This document shows, piece after piece, positions 33,617 to 42,838 of a stretch of DNA of 64,000 bases. A program made the translations under genes and the position numbers. The stretch is from GWE2-42-39 sp963668595 (lineage in GTDB: Bacteria > Bacteroidota > Bacteroidia > Bacteroidales > Prolixibacteraceae). Below the pieces are notes generated by a model. The model searched no databases. It was given only the letters and a program-made list of their open reading frames with translations, and was not told the origin of the DNA. Within the stretch, counting starts at the first letter, position 1; the number at the start of each line of letters is the position of its first letter. The DNA lies in the NCBI GenBank assembly GCA_963668595.1, contig OY764876.1, positions 682,001 through 746,000 of the forward strand, given 5' to 3'.

Positions 33617-34534
33617 TTATTTGAGGTTCAGTGTGTGTGCAATAATTGCTTCGCGGGCAAATACGCCATTTAAAGCCTGTTCAAAATAGTAGGCTTTGTA
33701 GTTGCTGTCAACATCGGTGTGTATCTCGTTTACGCGAGGTAGCGGGTGTAAAATGCGCATGTTGTCTTTGGTATTTTTGAGCATGCTGTTGCGGAGAATA
33801 TAAACGTTTTTCACTTTTTCATATTCAATGGGATCGGCAAAACGTTCTTTCTGAACGCGTGTCATATATACAATGTCTGCTTCCGAGATGATATCGTTAA
33901 ATTCGCGGTGTTCGAAGTAACGAATGCCTTTTTCTTTCAGGTATGTTTTGTATTCGTTTGGCATTTGCAACTCTTCTGGTGCAATAAAGTTGAAAATGGG
34001 ATTTTCGAACTGAGACATGGCCATCAGTAAGGAGTGTACTGTTCTTCCGTATTTCAGGTCACCAACCATGAAAATATTCAGATTATCCAGAGTTCCCTGT
34101 GTTTTCAATATTGAATACATGTCGAGCAGAGTTTGGGTTGGGTGCTGGTTTGCACCGTCGCCTGCGTTAATCACCGGAATATTTGATACTTCGGATGCGT
34201 AGCGGGCACTGCCTTCCAATGGGTGGCGCATTACAATCAGATCGGCGTAGTTGCTTACCATTTTAATGGTGTCGTGCAGCGTTTCGCCTTTGGTAACACT
34301 GGATGAGTTGGAATCGGAGAACCCGATAATTCTTCCGCCAAGTCGGTTAATTGCTGTTTCGAAACTGAGGCGAGTTCGGGTTGATGGCTCGAAAAAAAGT
34401 GATGCAACTACTTTGCCTTCCAGTAGCTTCTGATTCGGATTGCGTTCGAAATCAGCGGCCAGTTCCATAATCCGGAGATATTCCTCTTTGGTGTAGTCCG
34501 TAATTGAAATCAAGTCTTTCTTTTTCATCTTCAT
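33617..34534 (-). CDS. pyrB: Aspartate carbamoyltransferase catalytic subunit
   Basis: 305 residues. Condenses carbamoyl phosphate with aspartate. Active-site motifs are all present: FFEPSTRTRLSFE (carbamoyl-phosphate loop), HPTQTLLDMYSI, the mobile loop around RVQKERFAD, and HPLPRVNEI. The start MKMKKKDLIS is taken; the third codon is an alternative Met. Preceded by a ~260-nt leader with a terminator-like hairpin and a short reading frame, suggesting attenuation (separate entries). Confidence 0.97.
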   Translation of the reverse strand: MKMKKKDLISITDYTKEEYLRIMELAADFERNPNQKLLEGKVVASLFFEPSTRTRLSFETAINRLGGRIIGFSDSNSSSVTKGETLHDTIKMVSNYADLIVMRHPLEGSARYASEVSNIPVINAGDGANQHPTQTLLDMYSILKTQGTLDNLNIFMVGDLKYGRTVHSLLMAMSQFENPIFNFIAPEELQMPNEYKTYLKEKGIRYFEHREFNDIISEADIVYMTRVQKERFADPIEYEKVKNVYILRNSMLKNTKDNMRILHPLPRVNEIHTDVDSNYKAYYFEQALNGVFAREAIIAHTLNLK

Positions 34535-34552
34535 AATGTTTTCTATATGACG

Positions 34553-34690
34553 TTAATTTATTAATGCAGTGTTTTCAATCACCTCTTTGTGCCGCAGCGT
34601 GAAGTGGTAATACAAAAAAAAACCAACAGGGAAAAAATCACTGTTGGTTTTTCGTTGAAACGGAAATAGTTGTCCGTTCAATCGATGCAT
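34553..34690 (-). CDS. Candidate leader peptide of pyrBI (PyrL-like)
   Basis: A 45-codon frame (MHRLNGQLFPFQRK ... ENTALIN) runs through the terminator hairpin and stops 18 nt before pyrB. The E. coli pyrBI leader peptide, PyrL, is 44 codons long, also spans its attenuator and ends just before pyrB. No sequence similarity is claimed. The frame is open further upstream to an ATG at 34828, above the predicted transcription start. Expression and function are inferred from position only. Confidence 0.35.
   Translation of the reverse strand: MHRLNGQLFPFQRKTNSDFFPVGFFLYYHFTLRHKEVIENTALIN
34612..34652 (-). terminator. Terminator-like hairpin in the pyrBI leader (candidate attenuator)
   Basis: On the minus strand a 12-bp stem (34641-34652 with 34618-34629) with an 11-nt loop is followed by nine T. 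It lies about 80 nt upstream of the pyrB start codon and about 150 nt downstream of the predicted promoter. T-rich blocks that could pause polymerase precede it (around 34712-34735). Confidence 0.75.
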
Positions 34691-34805
34691 ATGATTATGT
34701 CGTTTAAATCGCTTGGTCAAAGAAGGGAAAAGGGAATTTGCTGACTGGCGGATTGCTTCGCCTAAGAATAGGAAATATTGATTCTTTGACCGTATCATCA
34801 AAGCC

Positions 34806-34813
34806 CAAAGATA
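34806..34813 (-). promoter_or_regulatory. -7 element of the pyrBI promoter
   Basis: On the minus strand TATCTTTG is an exact match to TAnnTTTG. A clear -33 TTTG is not seen, though a T-rich block (tttattta) lies at about the right distance. The predicted transcript begins near 34799. Confidence 0.55.
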
Positions 34814-34894
34814 TAGGATGGTTTTCATAAATAAACTGATATTCCTTATCTTTTATAAACGTTTTATCAACAGTTTGGCAGGAAGCGGAAGAGG

Positions 34895-35491
34895 CTATCC
34901 GATAATATTGAGTTCATCTATTTTTGAAAAAATGGTTCGTATTCTCTCTGATTCACTGAGTCGTACGGATGTTTTGATTCGGCATCGATTGTCGAACTTG
35001 TTTTCAAGTTGAGGCAGCCGTTCATCTTTGATAACTTTCATCGCATCGTTCATTTTTTCGTAAGGAAAGTCAACAACGAAAATATCTTCTACGGTTTTCT
35101 CAATAACAGAGGCCTGTTGCAGGCATTCTTTTGCTGCCGTTTTGTAGGCATTTATTAGTCCGCTTACGCCAAGAAGCGTTCCTCCGAAATAGCGAACAAC
35201 AATAATTAATACGTTTGTCAGGTCGAAGCTTTGTATTTGACCAAGTATCGGTTTTCCTGCGGTAGAAGAGGGTTCGCCGTCGTCGTTGGCGCGAAACAGG
35301 AGTTTATCAGCTCCCAATCGCCATGCGTAGCAATGATGGCGGGCTGAGAAATGTTCTTTTTTGATTCGGGCAACATGTTCCTTTATTTCGTCTTCAGAAT
35401 CAACAGGATAGGCATAGGCAATGAATTTGCTGCCTTTGTCTTTAAATAATCCTTCTGCCGGAGCTTCTATTGTTTTATATAAATCTTCCAT
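34895..35491 (-). CDS. YigZ/IMPACT family protein
   Basis: 198 residues from MEDLYKTIEAPAEG; a 12-codon upstream extension is rejected. The IMPACT domain is recognisable by KDKGSKFIAYAYPV, HHCYAWRLG, NDDGEPSSTAGKPILG and VRYFGGTLLGVSGLINAYK. The C-terminal ~70 residues match the DUF1949-type tail. Family members are linked to translation control or proline-peptide metabolism, but the role in bacteria is unsettled. Cytosolic. Followed by the pyrBI control region. Confidence 0.92.
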   Translation of the reverse strand: MEDLYKTIEAPAEGLFKDKGSKFIAYAYPVDSEDEIKEHVARIKKEHFSARHHCYAWRLGADKLLFRANDDGEPSSTAGKPILGQIQSFDLTNVLIIVVRYFGGTLLGVSGLINAYKTAAKECLQQASVIEKTVEDIFVVDFPYEKMNDAMKVIKDERLPQLENKFDNRCRIKTSVRLSESERIRTIFSKIDELNIIG

Positions 35492-35599
35492 GTTGATGTT
35501 GCCGGTGTATTGCAAAACTGATTGCAAAGTTACCCATTCATCTTTTCTGAAAAAGAGAATTGTTTGGAAATGTTTTGAGTAATGGAATTGATAAAATGG

Positions 35600-35632
35600 G
35601 CAAATAAAAAAGGCAGACTAAAAAGCCTGCCT
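35600..35632 (-). terminator. Intrinsic terminator of dnaA
   Basis: On the minus strand a 9-bp stem with one G-T pair (35624-35632 with 35611-35619) and a four-base loop is followed by a T-run, 10 nt after the dnaA stop. Confidence 0.85.
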
Positions 35633-35641
35633 GGTAGCGTA

Positions 35642-37084
35642 TTACATTTTTAATTTTTTTTCTATTTCGTCCACGCAAATCCTGAAATTTTTATCGGTTT
35701 CTTTCAGGTTTAGCACTGTTTTGCACGCGTGCAGAACGGTTGCGTGGTCTTTGTTCCCAATTTGTGAGCCAATAGCAGCCAATGATGACTTGGTAAGACT
35801 TTTGGAGAAGTACATGGCTAATTGACGAGCCTGTACTACTTCGCGTTTGCGTGTTTTGGTCTGAAGCGAATCAACTGGCATATTGAAGTAGTCGCATACC
35901 ACTTTGGAAATGTAATCAACAGAAAGTTCTCTTTTCGAGCTTTTTACTAGTTTATTGATCATTTCACTGGCCAATTCGATGGTAATTTCTTTGCGGTTTA
36001 GCGTTGATTGAGCCAGCAAAGACACCAATGCTCCTTCCAATTCGCGTACGTTGTTGGTAATATGTGAGGCAATGTATTCCAGAACTTCGTCATTAATAAC
36101 AATGCCGTCTTTGTAAGTTTTGCGTTTCAGAATTTCTTTTCGTGTTTCAAAGTCTGGAGATTGCAAATCAGCGGTTAATCCCCATTTGAATCGCGAAAGT
36201 AATCGCTGTTCCATTCCTTTCAACTCAATCGGTGGTTTGTCTGATGTCAGAATCAATTGCTTGCCACTTTGGTGTAAATGGTTGAAAATATGGAAGAATG
36301 TCTCTTGTGTTTTTTCTTTTCCAGCAAACTCCTGAACATCGTCAAGAATCAGAACATCAATCATTTGATAGAAATTCAGGAAGTCATTCCGGTTGTTGTT
36401 GCGCGTTGCTTCTGTAAATTGTGTCTGAAATTTATTCGCATTTACGTACAATACAACTTTGTCCGGGTAGCGCTCTTTTACTTCAATTCCGATAGCGTGA
36501 GCGAGATGGGTTTTTCCCAATCCCGAGTTTCCGTAAATCATCAGAGGATTGAAGGCTGTACCTCCGGGATTTTGAGCCACTGCAAAACCTGCACTTCTGG
36601 CCAAACGGTTGCATTCACCTTCAACAAAGTTTTCGAATGTGTTGTCCAACTTTAATTGCGGATCAATTTGCAGTTTTTGTATTCCCGGGATAATGAAAGG
36701 ATTTTTAATCGAAGGTTTTCCTTCGGTTTTGAGGGGAATATTCAACGGTTTATTTTCAATTTTACTATTGTTTACCGTTGGATATTTCACAGTGTAGGGT
36801 TGATTGCTGACTTGATTGTTGCCCATAACAACGACGTATTCGAGCTTTGCTCCAACACCAAGTTCTTTACGTAATGTCTTGCGTAACAAATCAATGTATT
36901 GCTCTTCCAGGTACTCGTAAAAAAACGGGCTAGGTACCTGGATCGTCAATATCTGATCCTGCAAATTAACCGGTACAATCGGTTCAAACCAAGTCTTAAA
37001 ACTAATGCTTGGCACATTGTCTTTTATGATTGAGAGACAATTATCCCAAACAGCACTGTGATTCTTACTCATTTCTTCTGTCAA
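35642..37084 (-). CDS. dnaA: Chromosomal replication initiator protein DnaA
   Basis: 480 residues, typical length. Domain I at the N-terminus (VPSISFKTWFEPIVPVNLQD), a variable linker (about 85-145), AAA+ domain III with Walker A GNSGLGKT (185-192) and Walker B VLILDDVQEF, and domain IV with the DnaA-box-binding signature around GNKDHATVLHACKTVLN. It opens the replication origin and also regulates transcription. dnaN and recF are not adjacent, as is usual in Bacteroidota. Confidence 0.98.
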   Translation of the reverse strand: MTEEMSKNHSAVWDNCLSIIKDNVPSISFKTWFEPIVPVNLQDQILTIQVPSPFFYEYLEEQYIDLLRKTLRKELGVGAKLEYVVVMGNNQVSNQPYTVKYPTVNNSKIENKPLNIPLKTEGKPSIKNPFIIPGIQKLQIDPQLKLDNTFENFVEGECNRLARSAGFAVAQNPGGTAFNPLMIYGNSGLGKTHLAHAIGIEVKERYPDKVVLYVNANKFQTQFTEATRNNNRNDFLNFYQMIDVLILDDVQEFAGKEKTQETFFHIFNHLHQSGKQLILTSDKPPIELKGMEQRLLSRFKWGLTADLQSPDFETRKEILKRKTYKDGIVINDEVLEYIASHITNNVRELEGALVSLLAQSTLNRKEITIELASEMINKLVKSSKRELSVDYISKVVCDYFNMPVDSLQTKTRKREVVQARQLAMYFSKSLTKSSLAAIGSQIGNKDHATVLHACKTVLNLKETDKNFRICVDEIEKKLKM

Positions 37085-37347
37085 AGATTAAATGATTCAA
37101 CAAATCTTCCCTTCAAATTTCCCTTGAACAAATTTTGTGAAAAAAAAGCTATTAAAAAAATTAATTTACTCTTGACTTTTTGGAAAAAACTATAAGGGCT
37201 TTAAGGCTCAGTTAGTTAAAAAAAATAAAAAAAAAAACTTTTTTTTCGCAATGCTAAGTTTTTGAAAATCAACAACTTGATTCTTGTGTGATTGAAACCA
37301 CCTGTTTTTGAGGGCTTAGTAGGTGGTTAACAATAAATTTGAATTGA
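37085..37347. other. AT-rich region upstream of dnaA
   Basis: Contains A- and T-homopolymer runs (about 37160-37250) and an 8-bp inverted repeat aaccacct / aggtggtt (37296-37303 and 37321-37328). No DnaA box of TTATCCACA type was found by eye, so there is no support for calling it an origin. It presumably holds the dnaA promoter, but I could not place a -7 element. Confidence 0.4.
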
Positions 37348-38616
37348 TTATTTGTTTTCAATCTGGTTTTTGATGGCTTTTTCGAGCTTAATTTTCCGTC
37401 CGTTTTTAAATGCGGCAATACTTGCGTCCGGAAAATTGATGCGTGCTTTTTCCAATAACTGATGAATTTCGTTGAAGTCGGTGGAGCTACCTGTCATGTA
37501 ATGAAAAATCCCTCCGATATTAATTTCTTCAATTGGTTCCAATTCTTTAAACAGATTGTTATTTGTTGGTACTCGCGATGGATTAGATACCAGAAGAACT
37601 TTATATATAACTGTATTTTTCTGTGCTTTTTCTTTATCGGCTGCGGTTATATACACATTTTTTCCCAGATCGAATGCTGAGAAATGGACATATCGTTTCG
37701 GATTATTTCTGAAATCTTTTAAAAGCAGATCAAGACTGGTTGATAATTTATTTAGGTTATTATACAGTTGATCATCATTCAGCAATAAGCCGGCGCTATT
37801 GTCACTTTGCTGTAATTTCTGGATGATTTTACTTAATCCGTTAAGACTTTGTTCTATTTCAGCAAAAATTGGAGTTGTATTTATTTGACTCAACGAATCG
37901 CTGATTGATTCAATATTCTGAATAATGGTGTTAAATCGGTTGCCGTTGTTTTTTAGTCCGGTTGAAATACTGTCCATATTTGTAAGAATGGAGCTGATGT
38001 TTGCCGCATTATTTTGCATCAATTGGTTCAGCGTTCCTGATGTTTGTGAAATATTAAGAACAGTTTGATTGATGTGCTCGAAACTTTCCGATAAATTTTT
38101 TCGTGTATTTTCATTAAATACGTATGTAACAACGGTCAATGCAGAGTCGAGTGAGGCGAGAAGTTCTTCTGCCCGTTTTTTTAGCGGAAGCACCTGCATG
38201 CTGACTTGTTCTTTCAGATCACTTTCAATTGAGCCAGGAAGAGTGTCGCCGGAAGTATAAAACTGGTTGCTGGCCTGAAATAACAGGTGAATGGCTTTGT
38301 TGCCCATTAAATCGCTGGAAACAATGCGTGCGATTGAGCCTTGCGGAATTTGCAAATCCCCGTCAAGCGAAAAACTTACCAGTAAGCGTCCGGAATGGTC
38401 TTGCAAAAAAGCAATGTCGGTAACCTGACCAACTTTGTATCCATTCAGAGTCACTGCACTTGATTCGAGCAGTCCGTCAATCCGGTCGTAGATAACATGA
38501 TATTTATTCGATTTGCTAAGTAAGTCAATTCCTTTCAGGTAATTCAATCCCCAAATAAGGATGGTAAGTGTTACAACTATTAAAATTCCTAGTTTGGCGT
38601 ATTTCGAGATTTTCAT
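37348..38616 (-). CDS. MlaD/MCE-family protein
   Basis: 422 residues. One N-terminal membrane helix (about 8-27) is followed by an MCE domain (YHVIYDRIDGLLESSAVTLN, then GYKVGQVTDIAFL) and a long helical region (about 130-290), then a C-terminal section with KRYVHFSAFDLGKNVYITAA. MlaD-type proteins bind lipids for ABC-driven phospholipid transport between the membranes. The MlaE/MlaF partners are not in the window; in many Bacteroidota they lie nearby or elsewhere. The neighbour upstream is an amidase, fitting an envelope cluster. Confidence 0.88.
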   Translation of the reverse strand: MKISKYAKLGILIVVTLTILIWGLNYLKGIDLLSKSNKYHVIYDRIDGLLESSAVTLNGYKVGQVTDIAFLQDHSGRLLVSFSLDGDLQIPQGSIARIVSSDLMGNKAIHLLFQASNQFYTSGDTLPGSIESDLKEQVSMQVLPLKKRAEELLASLDSALTVVTYVFNENTRKNLSESFEHINQTVLNISQTSGTLNQLMQNNAANISSILTNMDSISTGLKNNGNRFNTIIQNIESISDSLSQINTTPIFAEIEQSLNGLSKIIQKLQQSDNSAGLLLNDDQLYNNLNKLSTSLDLLLKDFRNNPKRYVHFSAFDLGKNVYITAADKEKAQKNTVIYKVLLVSNPSRVPTNNNLFKELEPIEEINIGGIFHYMTGSSTDFNEIHQLLEKARINFPDASIAAFKNGRKIKLEKAIKNQIENK

Positions 38617-38683
38617 GACCTGATTGTATAATTGTTATGCAATATTATAATGCATTTTGAAGAAAACAAACTTTTACGGTCAC

Positions 38684-39973
38684 CTAATGCTTCTCAAGCA
38701 ATCGAATCGCATCTTCTTTGGTGATAATTTGTCCCTGGTTGAATGCTACGATAAAGCAGCCCGGAAATTTGCTTTTTATTTTCTCCTGAAGACTTTCTGC
38801 TTCGGTTAAAGTTTTTAATTCTCCGTAATAATATTTGTACATTTTACCGAATTGTACTTTTCGCACATCGTTCAATCCTTTGAAATTTGCCGGTTGTAGA
38901 GGTAGATTGGTGGTGCCCGCAGCAATTTGTATCGAAAAAATAATGCTGGGGTGTTGTTTGTTTACCTGGGTTTCCTGAATGTCTGGCTTTTCTTCTTTGG
39001 CAACAGCGATAGCAGGCTTGTTTTTCGTTGGTGCCGAATCAGACTTTGCTGGCTGTATTATTTTTTCAGGTTCAGCCTTTTTTTCTGTAAGGGTTGTGTC
39101 GGCTTGCTTTTTTTCGGTTTGCACTGTTTGCTGTTCTTTTTGCGGAACATTGGATGTTTCTAGATTGAAGCCAGTTTTTGCGTCGAAATTCTTTTTGTAA
39201 CTGTTGAATGCGCTTAAAATAGCAGTAGCCAGTTGGGCTTGTCCTTGTTCTGAGTTTAAATACTCGGCTTCGGACGGATTGCTTAAGAAGCCGGATTCGA
39301 CTAAAACGCTGGGCATGCTTGATTGGCGCAGAACCAGAAATCCTGCCTGTTTTACACCTCTGTCGTTGCGTGCTGCTTTATGGCGGAACTGGTCTTGCAC
39401 TAATTTCGCAAAGCTGGCACTTTGGTCCAGAAATTCATCTTGCGTCAGTTCAAACATGATATACGATTCAGCTGAATTGGGATCAAATCCTTCGTAACGT
39501 TCGCTGTGGTCTTCTTCATATAAAATTACCGAGTTTTCCTTTTTGGCTACTTCCAGATTCTCCTGCGAGCGGTGTAAACCTAATATAAATGTTTCGGTTC
39601 CTCTGATTGATGGAGTACCGCAGGCATTGGCATGCAATGAGATAAATAAATCGGCTTTATTTTTGTTCGCAATTTCGGAGCGCTGGTGCAGGGGAACGAA
39701 GACATCTTTGTTTCTGGTATAAACAACTTTCACGTCAGGATGGTGTTCGTTAATATATTTCCCCAATTTTAATCCAATACCCAGAACAATATCTTTTTCT
39801 TTGATTCCCCGGTATGCAGCACCTGCATCTTGTCCTCCGTGTCCCGGATCAATGATAACTGTCATTCCTTTTTTTTCTGCTCTTATTTGAGTGGCAGCGA
39901 ATATTAATCCGCAGAAAAATAGCGTTTTGAGTAGTTGCATTGTGTTGATATTTTTTCTTTTTTCTTTTTTCAT
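38684..39973 (-). CDS. N-acetylmuramoyl-L-alanine amidase (AmiC-type) with SPOR-like tail
   Basis: 429 residues. A signal peptide (after MKKEKRKNINTMQ) is followed by an Amidase_3 domain: IIDPGHGGQDAGAAYRG with the zinc-binding His, then DLFISLHANACGTPSIRGTE with the second His region, and VLVESGFLSNPSEAEYL with the catalytic Glu. A low-complexity Lys/Glu/Gln/Thr/Pro linker (about 275-345) leads to a C-terminal ~80-residue domain (YYYGELKTLTEAESLQEKI) resembling SPOR. It cleaves stem peptides from glycan strands during cell separation. Confidence 0.92.
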   Translation of the reverse strand: MKKEKRKNINTMQLLKTLFFCGLIFAATQIRAEKKGMTVIIDPGHGGQDAGAAYRGIKEKDIVLGIGLKLGKYINEHHPDVKVVYTRNKDVFVPLHQRSEIANKNKADLFISLHANACGTPSIRGTETFILGLHRSQENLEVAKKENSVILYEEDHSERYEGFDPNSAESYIMFELTQDEFLDQSASFAKLVQDQFRHKAARNDRGVKQAGFLVLRQSSMPSVLVESGFLSNPSEAEYLNSEQGQAQLATAILSAFNSYKKNFDAKTGFNLETSNVPQKEQQTVQTEKKQADTTLTEKKAEPEKIIQPAKSDSAPTKNKPAIAVAKEEKPDIQETQVNKQHPSIIFSIQIAAGTTNLPLQPANFKGLNDVRKVQFGKMYKYYYGELKTLTEAESLQEKIKSKFPGCFIVAFNQGQIITKEDAIRLLEKH

Positions 39974-40058
39974 TGTATTGTCTCTGATGGAGGAATAAAA
40001 CAAAAATACAACTCTTTTTTAGCACCGAAAGTTGTGACTTTTTGTTCCTTTTTCAGAG

Positions 40059-40066
40059 CAAAAATA
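40059..40066 (-). promoter_or_regulatory. -7 element of the amidase promoter
   Basis: Minus-strand TATTTTTG is an exact TAnnTTTG match, about 86 nt upstream of the amidase start codon. No clear -33 TTTG. Confidence 0.45.
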
Positions 40067-40098
40067 TAAATATTAGAATTATTTTGCATTTGTTCACC

Positions 40099-40127
40099 TT
40101 TGTATAATGGCCTTATTTATATTTTTG
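40099..40127 (+). promoter_or_regulatory. Candidate promoter of lptD
   Basis: TTTG (40099-40102), a 17-nt spacer, and TATTTTTG (40120-40127), an exact -7 match. Transcription would start near 40133, only a few bases before the chosen ATG at 40136. Confidence 0.5.
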
Positions 40128-40135
40128 CATACCAA

Positions 40136-42835
40136 ATGAAACGCCGCAAGGCAATTATTTTGCAAATTTTGATCAAAAAAATTATCTCATATATGTTTGT
40201 TCTGGCCGGACTGATTGTCTGGAGCCAGCAAGTTGTTTCGTCCGGTTTTGGTCGGACTCCTGAGTTGAAATTGGTTCCGGATACAGTTGTTTCGTCAGAT
40301 AAACCGCTGATGCCGGATTCTCTGGCGTTTGATTCTCCTGAGCTTATTGATTCCATCGCTCCGGAGGTTATTGATTCGATGGCTATTCTGCCGGCAGATA
40401 CGCTGAAAGAAAAACCTCCTGTTCTAGAGTCTGAAATTCAGTATAATGCAACCGATTCAATTGTGACTGATCTGGAAAATCAGAAGGTTTACTTGTATAA
40501 AGGAGGAGTGGTTACTTATGAAAGCATTGAGTTAAAAGCAGATTATATTGAGCTGGATTTAAATACAAAAGAAATTTTTGCTGAAGGTGTAGCTGATTCA
40601 ACGGGAACCAAGATTGGAACACCTGTGTTTCGTGATGGCTCGGAAGAATTCGAATCGCAAACAATTCGCTATAATTTTGAAACCAAGAAAGGGATCATTA
40701 CTGATGTAAAAACCAAACAAGGTGATGGTTTTATTCATAGCGACCGAACAAAAAAGATCAGCGACGATGCGTTTATTCTGAAACGGGGAAAATATACCAC
40801 CTGTGATGCTGAGCATCCGCACTTTTATCTTCGCATGACCAAAGCCAAAGTAATTTCGAATAAGAAAATTATTACCGGACCAGCTTACATGGTGTTGGAA
40901 GACTTTCCGATTTATTTTCCGATGATTCCTTTTGGTTATTTTCCAAATTCAACCAAATACTCGTCGGGGATTTTAATTCCTACTTACGGGGAAGAACGAA
41001 ATCGTGGATTCTTTTTGCGCGATGGTGGCTATTATTGGGCCGCAGGCCAGTATTTCGATTTGGCTTTGCGCGGAAGTGTTTATTCGAAAGGTTCGTGGGG
41101 TGCTGATTTGGGAACAAATTATAAGAAACGCTACAAATACAACGGGCGGTTCAATTTTAAATATAACCTGAATAAGTATTCTGAAGATGCTTCTCCGTCG
41201 AAAGGTTTTAGTTTGCAATGGTCGCATTCGCAAGATGCCAAAGCAAATCCGAGCCGAACTTTTTCTGCTAGCGTGAACCTTTCAACCAGCTCGTACGACA
41301 AAGAAAACGCTCGTTCGGCTCAAACGTATTTGCAAACCTCGAAATCGTCGAGTATTGCATATACGCAGCGAATTGAGAACTCTCCATTCAATTTCTCGTT
41401 GAACTTACGACATGCGCAAAACTCACGCGATACAACTATCTCGCTTAGTTTGCCTGAGTTGACATTCAATGTGGCTAAAATCTATCCGTTTCGGTCGAAG
41501 GACAGGGTGGGGAAATTGAGATTTTATGAAAAAATAGGTTTTAGTTACACGGCTAATATTAAAAACTCAATTACAGCGAAGGAAAAAGATTTGATGAAAA
41601 AATCGCTGATACGTGATTGGCAGAATGGCTGGCAACACAATATCCCGATTACATTACCCAATTTTAACTTGTTTAAATACATCAATGTAAGTCCGAGTTT
41701 TAGTTATTCGGAACGTTGGTACACCAATTATTTGAGTTCTAAGTATATTGTAAATCAGGATAAGTCGTATTTGCAAAAAGATACTTTGTATGGTTTTAAG
41801 CGAAACTACAATTATTCTTATTCACTGAGTGCAACAACAAATGTATATGGGACTTATACCGTGAAAAATCCGAATTCGAGAATAAAGATGCTTCGCCATA
41901 AAATTACTCCATCGGTTGGTTTTAGTTATACTCCAGACTTTGGCGCATCGAAATTTGGGTTCTATCAGCAGTATTATAATGAAAAAGGCGATTTGTTGTA
42001 TTTCAACCGTTTTGAGAATGGAATATTTGGCTCTGCCGGATATGGCGAAAGTGGCTCGATAAACTTTAGCTTGAGTAATAGTTTGGAAGCAAAAGTGCTG
42101 GATTTGGCCGATTCAACAAAAACAGAAAAAGAACAGAAATTCAAGAAGGTGAAAATTCTGGATAACCTGAGTTTGAATACTTCTTATAATATGATTGCCG
42201 ACTCGTTTAATCTGAGTACGATTAGCATCCGTGGACGTACTACGGTTAAAGGAGTGAGTGTGAACTTTGGTGGAAATCTTGATCCGTATAATGTGAATCG
42301 GGAGGGTACGAGAATTAATGAATACATGTGGAAAACAGGAAAGGGACTGAATAAGTTGGGTCGTTTAACCAGTGCGAACTTGTCGTTTGGTATGTCATTC
42401 CAGTCGAAGAAAGGTCAAAAAGAGGCAGAGGAAACCAAACAACAGGACGAGGAAAATCATATTCTTCCGGGTGGTTACGATGATTATTACGATTTTAATA
42501 TTCCCTGGGATTTCCGGTTCGATTACAGTTTGAGTTATTCAAATTCGTATAAACCGAATACAAAGGCGCAGATTATGCAGAGTTTGAATTTTAGCGGGCG
42601 GATGAGTTTGACGGAGAATTGGCGTTTGTCGATGAATACGAACTTTGATATTCAGGCGATGAAATTTTCGTTTACTACTTTTAATGTGAGTCGCGAGTTG
42701 CACTGTTGGGCCATGTCGTTCAATTTTGTGCCATTTGGCGATCGCAAAAGCTATAGTTTTACGCTCAGTGCTAAATCATCGATGCTGAAAGACCTCAAGC
42801 TTGAAAAACAACGTAGCTGGTTCGATAATAATTAA
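40136..42835 (+). CDS. lptD: LPS-assembly outer-membrane protein LptD
   Basis: 899 residues from the ATG at MKRRKAIILQI. The frame is open 12 codons further upstream, and an internal Met 19 codons downstream gives a poorer signal peptide. An OstA-like N-terminal domain (about 90-270, with NATDSIVTDLENQKVYLYKG and YTTCDAEHPHFYLRMTKAKV) is followed by a large C-terminal barrel with many aromatic strands. With OstA/LptA-like proteins it delivers lipopolysaccharide to the outer leaflet. Convergent with recQ, with 3 nt between the stops. Confidence 0.92.
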   Translation: MKRRKAIILQILIKKIISYMFVLAGLIVWSQQVVSSGFGRTPELKLVPDTVVSSDKPLMPDSLAFDSPELIDSIAPEVIDSMAILPADTLKEKPPVLESEIQYNATDSIVTDLENQKVYLYKGGVVTYESIELKADYIELDLNTKEIFAEGVADSTGTKIGTPVFRDGSEEFESQTIRYNFETKKGIITDVKTKQGDGFIHSDRTKKISDDAFILKRGKYTTCDAEHPHFYLRMTKAKVISNKKIITGPAYMVLEDFPIYFPMIPFGYFPNSTKYSSGILIPTYGEERNRGFFLRDGGYYWAAGQYFDLALRGSVYSKGSWGADLGTNYKKRYKYNGRFNFKYNLNKYSEDASPSKGFSLQWSHSQDAKANPSRTFSASVNLSTSSYDKENARSAQTYLQTSKSSSIAYTQRIENSPFNFSLNLRHAQNSRDTTISLSLPELTFNVAKIYPFRSKDRVGKLRFYEKIGFSYTANIKNSITAKEKDLMKKSLIRDWQNGWQHNIPITLPNFNLFKYINVSPSFSYSERWYTNYLSSKYIVNQDKSYLQKDTLYGFKRNYNYSYSLSATTNVYGTYTVKNPNSRIKMLRHKITPSVGFSYTPDFGASKFGFYQQYYNEKGDLLYFNRFENGIFGSAGYGESGSINFSLSNSLEAKVLDLADSTKTEKEQKFKKVKILDNLSLNTSYNMIADSFNLSTISIRGRTTVKGVSVNFGGNLDPYNVNREGTRINEYMWKTGKGLNKLGRLTSANLSFGMSFQSKKGQKEAEETKQQDEENHILPGGYDDYYDFNIPWDFRFDYSLSYSNSYKPNTKAQIMQSLNFSGRMSLTENWRLSMNTNFDIQAMKFSFTTFNVSRELHCWAMSFNFVPFGDRKSYSFTLSAKSSMLKDLKLEKQRSWFDNN

Positions 42836-42838
42836 GCT

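Noticed and set aside
34553..34828. Full 91-codon frame upstream of pyrB as an independent gene
   Set aside because: It starts upstream of the predicted pyrB promoter and crosses a perfect terminator. Only the 45-codon part is retained as a possible leader peptide.
37085..37347. Possible replication origin beside dnaA
   Set aside because: The gap is AT-rich but no DnaA-box-like nonamers were found by eye, dnaN/recF are absent, and origins in Bacteroidota are often not next to dnaA.
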